DNA from: an uncultured Hungatella sp.
GTDB lineage: Bacteria > Bacillota > Clostridia > Lachnospirales > Lachnospiraceae
Length of the DNA: 17,492 bases
Assembly (NCBI GenBank): GCA_910585645.1
Contig: CAJUFP010000102.1
Coordinates: 529 to 18,020 of the forward strand
Direction: 5' to 3'
The position numbers and the translations under genes are program-made. Shown piece by piece: positions 13,051-17,492 of this stretch. Numbering within the stretch: position 1 is the stretch's first letter; the number at the start of each line of letters is the position of its first letter. The notes under the pieces were generated by a model that was not told where the DNA came from, did not search any database, and saw only the letters and a list, made by a program, of their open reading frames with translations.

Positions 13051-13998
13051 TTATGACAGGACAGAGGACACGGCCGGGCCGGCGATGGTCACGGTGTCCC
13101 GCTCCCTGGAATAGAGATACACCTGGTCAGACAGGCGGTCTTCCACAGGGACTTCCGCCCGGTTGATGTGGGATACCATATTGGCCAGATCCTCAAAAGA
13201 GGCATTTTCGGTATTCGGTATCAGCAAGACTTCGTGGATACTGGAGGGAAGGATGATAAGATCCGATTCCATCCTGTCCGCGAAGTTTTTTAACAGCCGG
13301 GGGTAGAGGAGGGCGCTGGCCCCGTTGATGCCCGAGGAATTGGTCAGGACATGCAGGGGGGCGAAAGCCCGGGAGGAAAACAGGCTGTTAATAAATTCTT
13401 CCTGGTAATCGCCGCCTAAGTGTTCTCTGGCAATGGACTTTATGATATCGCTCATGCTGGTGAGCCGGGCGGGCAGCATGGACGGCGTGTTGGCCAGGGC
13501 CAGGTTTTTCAGTTCGCTCTCATCAGTTCCCCAGGCTTTCATGTGGTCATTGTGGACCAGGGCCGTCATCTGGCCGGATTCGGTCTGCTCCAGAAACAGG
13601 TAAAAGACGATAGACAGGTCTAAAAAGGGAATCCAGGGCATGTCGGCCAGCATTTCCTTATTGGACTCGGTGTGGATCAGCTTGTAGAGAACCTTTTCTT
13701 TCAACTGGGAAAAATCATTGAGAATGGAAAAATCAAGATCGGTCACAGAAGAATTATCCTGATAAATCTGAAGAATCTCCTTTATGATTGAGTTAAACGG
13801 GATTCCTTCCAGATAGCGCTCATAATAGCTGTTCAGATAAATGGTGGGCGACGCTTTTTCTCCTTCCCGGATGATGGAAAGGCCGTCAAGAAGAATGCCG
13901 TTATTCTTCGGGACTTTCTGGAATAACAGCCGGTAGCCGGCGCCCAGATGGGATTGCAGAGTGTCAGCGATCTTTGTTTGAAATGTTTTGTATACCAT
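13051..13998 (-). CDS. DUF5688-like protein of unknown function (315 aa)
   Basis: The protein matches my memory of the DUF5688 family common in Lachnospiraceae. Recognised segments include KNNGILLDGLSI, PTIYLNSYYE, IPFLDLSIVFY, ALVHNDHMKAWG, NTPSMLPARLTSM, ALLYPRLLKNFADRM, ILPSSIHEVLLIP and DQVYLYSRERDTV. It is soluble with no signal peptide, and its biochemical role is unknown. The start is the ATG whose complement is at 13996-13998, preceded by AAAAGGAGGT on the minus strand. A longer frame reaches 14097 but has no such site. It converges on feoB across the multi-hairpin element and diverges from the citrate synthase operon. Confidence 0.8.
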   Translation of the reverse strand: MVYKTFQTKIADTLQSHLGAGYRLLFQKVPKNNGILLDGLSIIREGEKASPTIYLNSYYERYLEGIPFNSIIKEILQIYQDNSSVTDLDFSILNDFSQLKEKVLYKLIHTESNKEMLADMPWIPFLDLSIVFYLFLEQTESGQMTALVHNDHMKAWGTDESELKNLALANTPSMLPARLTSMSDIIKSIAREHLGGDYQEEFINSLFSSRAFAPLHVLTNSSGINGASALLYPRLLKNFADRMESDLIILPSSIHEVLLIPNTENASFEDLANMVSHINRAEVPVEDRLSDQVYLYSRERDTVTIAGPAVSSVLS

Positions 13999-14132
13999 AT
14001 GTATACCTCCTTTTGTTGTGCAGACTACACACGCAGATAGATACCGCGCAAGCTTTGACGGACTGGCGGGCAGCTGGCTGAAAGTTAGCCTGATCAATGT
14101 GAAAATATAGAATTCCAGAAAACGGTGTCTTT

Positions 14133-14161
14133 ATTATAGCGGGAAAGAGGAGATTTGGCAA
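14133..14161 (-). promoter_or_regulatory. Promoter of the DUF5688-like gene
   Basis: On the minus strand, TTGCCA (14161 to 14156), a 17-bp spacer and a perfect TATAAT (14138 to 14133) form a good sigma-A promoter, giving a leader of about 130 nt. Confidence 0.75.
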
Positions 14162-14228
14162 GGTGAAAATATGCACAAAAATAATTTTTGAAAGAGAATT
14201 CGTTCAAGGATCCGGCAAAATATAATGG

Positions 14229-14257
14229 TAGTCATCAGGGCTAAAATGTGTTATACT
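14229..14257 (+). promoter_or_regulatory. Probable promoter of the citrate synthase operon
   Basis: TATACT (14252-14257) carries an extended TG (14249-14250) and lies 17 bp after a weak TAGTCA (-35, 4 of 6). The expected leader is about 150 nt and contains a hairpin. Confidence 0.6.
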
Positions 14258-14296
14258 ATAGACATGCAATGATTCTTTTCTATGAACAGAGGAGAC

Positions 14297-14329
14297 AAAG
14301 TGCGTATCCCCAGGGAACTACGCACTTTT
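14297..14329 (+). terminator. Hairpin in the citrate synthase leader, possible attenuator
   Basis: AAAGTGCGTA (14297-14306) pairs perfectly with TACGCACTTT over 10 bp. The loop region can add a TCC/GGA pairing, and the stem is followed by TTTTCTGTTATT. It lies between promoter and gene, so it could end transcription early or stabilise the leader. Confidence 0.55.
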
Positions 14330-14415
14330 CTGTTATTAATCAGGAAGGCTTTAAGGAGGTGGTTTGAGAACCAATCAGAAAAATAGAAGAACATTGGAAA
14401 GGAGATGCAAAGAGG

Positions 14416-15786
14416 ATGAGCTATTTACAAAACAGAGAAGGGTATTTTCAGGAACAGGGGAAAATGTGTGCTGAGAATGACAGGATCAGCAAAGACTTAT
14501 TTCAGGAGCTTGGGGTGAAGGCTGGGCTGCGGGATGAGAACGGGAACGGAGTCCTTACGGGACTTACCAATATTTCGGAGGTGAAGGCCTTTGAATACAA
14601 GGATGGAGAGAAGAGGCCCTGTGACGGAAAGCTTCTTTACAGAGGATATGATGTGCGGGATCTGATAAGCGGCAGCAGTGGACAGAGATTTGCGTTCGAG
14701 GAGGCAGCCTATCTGCTTCTGTTCGGTGAACTGCCTACCCAGCCCCAGCTAAAGGAATTCTGCGACGTTCTGGCAGAGAGCTGTGACATGCCTACCAATT
14801 TTACCAGGGATGTTATTATGAAGGCTCCCAGCTACGATGTCATGAATTCCATGACCAGAAGCGTCCTTACCCTTGCATCTTATGATAAACAGACGGCTGA
14901 TTTAAGCGTGGAGAATGTACTCAGGCAGTGTATCCAGCTAATCAGCATATTCCCTATGCTGGCAGTCTACGGATACCATGCGTATAATCATTATGAAAAG
15001 GACGGCAGCATGTATATTCACCGGCCGGACACAGCCCTTTCCATCGCGGAGAATTTCCTGCGCATGATGCGGCCGGATATGCAATATACGGAGCTGGAGG
15101 CAAGGGTTTTAGACGTGGCCCTGCTGCTTCATGCAGAGCATGGAGGAGGAAACAACTCTACCTTCACCACAAGAGTGGTGACCTCCTCCGGATCGGATAC
15201 GTACTCTGCCATTGCCGCGGCCCTGTGTTCTTTAAAAGGGAAACGGCATGGCGGAGCCAACATTATGGTTATGCACATGATGGAGGACATCAAGGATCAT
15301 ATACAGGATTATGAAGACGAGGAAGAGATTGAACAGTATCTGCAGAAAATCCTTCACGGAGAAGCGTTTGACCGAAAAGGGCTGATCTATGGAATGGGAC
15401 ATGCGGTATATTCCCTGTCTGATCCCAGGGAAGTGATTTTTAAAGGCTTTGTGGAGAAACTGGCAGTGGCAAAGGGGAGGGAGCATGACCTGGCTCTCTA
15501 CAATAATATAGAAAAAGCCGCGCCCAAGATCATTGCCAGGGAGAGGAAGATTTTCAAGGGAGTCAGCCCCAATGTGGATTTTTACAGCGGGTTTGTGTAT
15601 GATATGCTGGGAATTCCAAACGAACTATACACCCCCTTATTTGCGGTGGCCAGGATTGCGGGATGGAGCGCTCACCGGATCGAGGAGATTGTTTCAGCCA
15701 ATAAGATTATCCGGCCTGCGTACAAGAGCCTGGTGAAGGGGCTGGAGTATCCGCTAAGAAGTGAGAGGAGGGCCAAAGACCAATGA
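14416..15786 (+). CDS. gltA: Citrate synthase (citrate/2-methylcitrate synthase family)
   Basis: The enzyme condenses oxaloacetate with acetyl-CoA to citrate, the first step of the oxidative branch of the citric acid cycle, which gut Clostridia use for glutamate supply. The 456-aa protein shows the three catalytic segments: HAEHGGGNNSTF with H239, GMGHAVY with H329, and NVDFYSG with D388. DPRE after the second and GWSAHRIEE near the end fit substrate-binding regions. The GMGHAVYSLSDPR form differs from the GFGHRVY of many homologues. The N-terminus is longer than in short archaeal types. ATG 14416 follows AAAGGAG (14398-14404) at about 11 bases. The stop overlaps the start of a MarR-type gene, so both are co-expressed. 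Confidence 0.93.
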   Translation: MSYLQNREGYFQEQGKMCAENDRISKDLFQELGVKAGLRDENGNGVLTGLTNISEVKAFEYKDGEKRPCDGKLLYRGYDVRDLISGSSGQRFAFEEAAYLLLFGELPTQPQLKEFCDVLAESCDMPTNFTRDVIMKAPSYDVMNSMTRSVLTLASYDKQTADLSVENVLRQCIQLISIFPMLAVYGYHAYNHYEKDGSMYIHRPDTALSIAENFLRMMRPDMQYTELEARVLDVALLLHAEHGGGNNSTFTTRVVTSSGSDTYSAIAAALCSLKGKRHGGANIMVMHMMEDIKDHIQDYEDEEEIEQYLQKILHGEAFDRKGLIYGMGHAVYSLSDPREVIFKGFVEKLAVAKGREHDLALYNNIEKAAPKIIARERKIFKGVSPNVDFYSGFVYDMLGIPNELYTPLFAVARIAGWSAHRIEEIVSANKIIRPAYKSLVKGLEYPLRSERRAKDQ

Positions 15787-16235
15787 TGGAGTCATTGTTA
15801 AATCATAAAGAGGAACAGTTTTTTCTGGATGATTTTAATGTGGATCGGATCTTCTATACCATTGAGAGGGCGGATTATCTGTTTCTCTATCACATAAAGC
15901 ACTGTGAAACCCAGAGCAAACAGGGAAAGCGGGTGTATCTGTCTGTGCTGGCAGATACCATGCACATGCCCATTCCCCAGATTTCAAAGGCTGTGGAGAG
16001 CCTGAGAAACAAAGGTTATGTGTCATGGAAGACCGACAGCGAGGCGGGAAAGACCTATGTGAAGCTGACCAGCAAGGCGGTGGAGCTGATGCGGGACGAA
16101 CGGGAGCGGATGGCGAATTCCTACAAGCGGATACTGGAGGAGATAGGCGAGGAGGAGCTGGAGAGAACCATCCGGACCATGAGGACCATCACCGGTATTT
16201 TAAAGGAGATGGCGGCTGAACCGGAAGAAGATTAG
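15783..16235 (+). CDS. MarR-family transcriptional regulator (150 aa)
   Basis: This winged-helix DNA-binding protein has the MarR layout: an N-terminal dimer helix (ERADYLFLYHIKHCE), then VYLSVLADTMHMPIPQISKAVESLRNKGYV as the HTH. A wing follows (SWKTDSEAGKTYVKLTSKAVELM), and a long C-terminal helix pair completes the dimer. The start ATG overlaps the citrate synthase stop (ATGA). A GAGGAGGG site lies 11 bases upstream. ATG 15786 is a possible alternative start. Coupling to citrate synthase suggests control of the same operon or of central carbon flow, but the ligand and targets are not visible. A strong terminator follows. Confidence 0.85.
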   Translation: MMESLLNHKEEQFFLDDFNVDRIFYTIERADYLFLYHIKHCETQSKQGKRVYLSVLADTMHMPIPQISKAVESLRNKGYVSWKTDSEAGKTYVKLTSKAVELMRDERERMANSYKRILEEIGEEELERTIRTMRTITGILKEMAAEPEED

Positions 16236-16351
16236 CCTTAAAGGCAGGCAAAGAAGCTTTCCGGAATCGCTAGAAAAGGAGACAAAAACAGGACGGATTT
16301 CAGGTAAAAGCCTACATATGCGCAAACCAGGCAGAAAGTCTGCCTGCTAAG

Positions 16352-16393
16352 TAAGGTATCAGAAATTTTTATGAGTTTCTGGTGCCTTATTTT
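16352..16393 (+). terminator. Strong terminator of the citrate synthase operon
   Basis: A 14-bp stem, TAAGGTATCAGAAA with TTTCTGGTGCCTTA (two G-U pairs), has a 10-nt loop and is followed by TTTT. A smaller 7-bp hairpin, AGGCAGA/TCTGCCT (16329-16345), precedes it. Confidence 0.88.
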
Positions 16394-16944
16394 AACCCTG
16401 ATTTCGGACGGAAGCTCAAAGGAAGATTTTACTTGGCCTATTGCAGTTTCAGCCTGATTTGGCAAGAAATTCAACGGAAAACTTTCTAGGAAGGGAGATT
16501 GTATTTGATGTTAAGGGCGATGTTGCGGCTGCTTTTTATATTACAGGTTCAATGACATGAGGTGAGAAATGCCGTGTCTATGCGGGTTTCTGGCTCTTTG
16601 GAAGAGATTTTACCCCAATAAATACCCCAATTTGTAAAATTAATATCCTAGTTCCTGCTGCTAGGAGAGGAAAAGGCACTCGATACCTTAAGTGGTATCA
16701 AGTGCTTAGTTTATATATTTTTAATAAATAATTTATTAGTATAAAATATTTATTAAAATTTTATTATTAAAATATCCTATATACATAAATCTGATTTATA
16801 TATATAAGTTTATATATCTGTAGAGTATTGTCAAATTAAATCATCTATAAAATTCCAAAATTCTCATTTGCTATAATACCCTTAAATCACATGTGACGAA
16901 TTAAGCACCAAATAAAACACTACGAAATTTTATGGAGGTATTTC
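16394..16944. other. Gene-poor junction stretch, probable left end of a second mobile element
   Basis: No gene of normal size is seen. There are tiny frames at 16508-16555 (15 aa, hydrophobic) and 16569-16637 (22 aa), and a TCCTAG/CTAGGA hairpin at 16646-16666. A 12-bp hairpin with one mismatch lies at 16676-16705. From about 16706 to 16870 the sequence is extremely AT-rich, and then comes the promoter region of the next gene. Host genes stop at the terminator before it and element-like genes start after it, so an att site is expected here. Confidence 0.45.
16872..16896 (+). promoter_or_regulatory. -10 box and palindromic operator candidate
   Basis: A perfect TATAAT (16872-16877) is followed ten bases later by the perfect palindrome TCACATGTGA (16887-16896), near the expected transcript start. 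No clear -35 box is found. The palindrome is a natural candidate for a repressor site. Confidence 0.45.
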
Positions 16945-17160
16945 ATGAATAACAGATTAGAACGTAACACCATGGGCGTTGAGGTAAAAACCGGGCGAAT
17001 AGACCAGGCGTGTGCCAGGTATGGGGTAGGGCGTAACACCATGCGCAGTATTGCAGAGCAAGCCGGAGCCGTCAGACGGATAGGAAAAAATTATTTAATC
17101 GACTTCGGAGATGTGGATAATTTTATGGATTCTTTGGGGAGGGAAAGCGGTGGCCAATAG
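16945..17160 (+). CDS. Excisionase-like small DNA-binding protein (71 aa)
   Basis: ATG 16945 follows GGAGG (16934-16938). The protein has the pattern of small excisionase/HTH proteins of integrative elements in Lachnospiraceae: QACARYGVGRNTMRSIAEQAGAVRRIGKNYLIDFGDVDNFMDSL, that is HTH, beta wing and last helix. The motif RNTM occurs twice in the protein, and the underlying 12 bases CGTAACACCATG are repeated at 16963 and 17032. It overlaps the next gene by 11 bp. It probably regulates excision or replication of the second element. Confidence 0.7.
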   Translation: MNNRLERNTMGVEVKTGRIDQACARYGVGRNTMRSIAEQAGAVRRIGKNYLIDFGDVDNFMDSLGRESGGQ

Positions 17161-17492
17161 ACGGATGTTCTCTTTGAACGTGGTGGATACGGATGCCTTC
17201 CTGGATTTACCGATTTCCTCCCAAGCCTTGTATTTTCACTTGGGTATGAGAGCCGATGATGACGGCTTTGTATCTTCCCCCAAAAAGGTGACGGCGATGA
17301 TCGGCGCCAATCAAGACGATTTGAAGCTCTTAATTGCAAAGGGCTTTGCCATCGCCCTGGAGAATGGAATTGTAGTTATTCGCCATTGGCGGCAAAATAA
17401 TTATGTTCGGAGTGACCGATACAAAAAGACCATTTACAGTGCAGCACTGACGATTAAATTTTTCTTCTGCACAACCAAAGCCCTATATTCAT
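17150..17492 (+). CDS. Phage-type replication protein, N-terminal part, cut by the window end
   Basis: GTG 17150 follows GGGGAGGG (17137-17143) and overlaps the previous stop. The visible 114 residues resemble the N-terminal winged-helix domain of phage replisome organiser proteins: FSLNVVDTDAFLDLPISSQALYFHLGMRADDDGFVSSPKKV, then AIALENGIVVIRHWRQNNYVRSDRYKKTIY. Such proteins bind the origin and load the helicase. The last 19 residues (after TIYSA) are hydrophobic and do not look like the usual continuation, so a frameshift or an edge artefact is possible. The gene has no stop in the window. Confidence 0.75.
   Translation, partial: MANRRMFSLNVVDTDAFLDLPISSQALYFHLGMRADDDGFVSSPKKVTAMIGANQDDLKLLIAKGFAIALENGIVVIRHWRQNNYVRSDRYKKTIYSAALTIKFFFCTTKALYS

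Larger units (their letters stand above)
14162..14415 (+). other. Control region of the citrate synthase operon
   Basis: Besides the promoter and hairpin listed separately, this stretch holds a second TATAAT (14221-14226) without a good -35 box. It also has an AAGGAGG (14354-14360) with no convincing gene after it, and a 34-codon frame from ATG 14282 with no ribosome-binding site. None of these is called as a feature. Confidence 0.4.

Noticed and set aside
16238..16474. 78-aa minus-strand frame after the MarR gene
   Set aside because: It lies over the operon terminator and has no ribosome-binding site or family resemblance.
16569..16719. Tail of a degraded integrase at the left end of the second element
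   Set aside because: Short frames ending in Pro- and Thr-rich text suggested this, but no recombinase motif can be found.
1..17492. CRISPR array, rRNA or known defence system
   Set aside because: No regularly spaced repeats, rRNA sequence or defence-gene motifs were seen.

Overview
The window looks like the chromosome of a gut-type Lachnospiraceae (Clostridia). Supporting signs are strong AGGAGG ribosome-binding sites, a Bacillota-type LexA box, a DUF5688-like protein, and a citrate synthase-MarR pair next to uvrB and feoAB. The genus cannot be fixed from the sequence alone.

Region 1 (1 to about 8,200) is the end of an integrated mobile element. It opens with a tRNA cluster: a partial copy, Lys-CUU, Lys-UUU, Gln-CUG, and a Gln-UUG gene interrupted in its D-loop. 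Next come a small basic ORF, a Cro/CI-type HTH regulator, several small unknown ORFs, a 212-aa unknown protein, a RecJ-family DHH exonuclease with an unknown 267-aa partner, and an integration module. That module has a frameshifted excisionase-like HTH gene, a small overlapping ORF, an intact excisionase-like HTH gene, and two different Tn916-type tyrosine recombinases in tandem with overlapping stop and start codons.

Region 2 (about 8,200 to 16,390) is host chromosome with higher GC. uvrB has an excellent promoter preceded by a LexA box, starting only 49 bp after the last recombinase. The feoA-feoB iron(II) transport operon follows, behind a promoter overlapped by a Fur box and a 105-nt structured leader that folds as a possible four-way junction. 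A 151-bp multi-hairpin inverted-repeat element separates feoB from a convergent DUF5688-like gene. Citrate synthase and a MarR-type regulator form a translationally coupled pair with a hairpin in the leader, closed by a strong terminator.

Region 3 (about 16,394 to 17,492) appears to start a second mobile element. It has an AT-rich regulatory stretch, a small excisionase-like DNA-binding protein, and the 5' part of a phage-type replication protein that runs off the window.

No CRISPR array, rRNA or complete defence system is visible. The most interesting unexplained structures are the interrupted tRNA-Gln, the tandem recombinase module with a broken excisionase, the feoAB leader, and the multi-hairpin element at 12,863-13,013.
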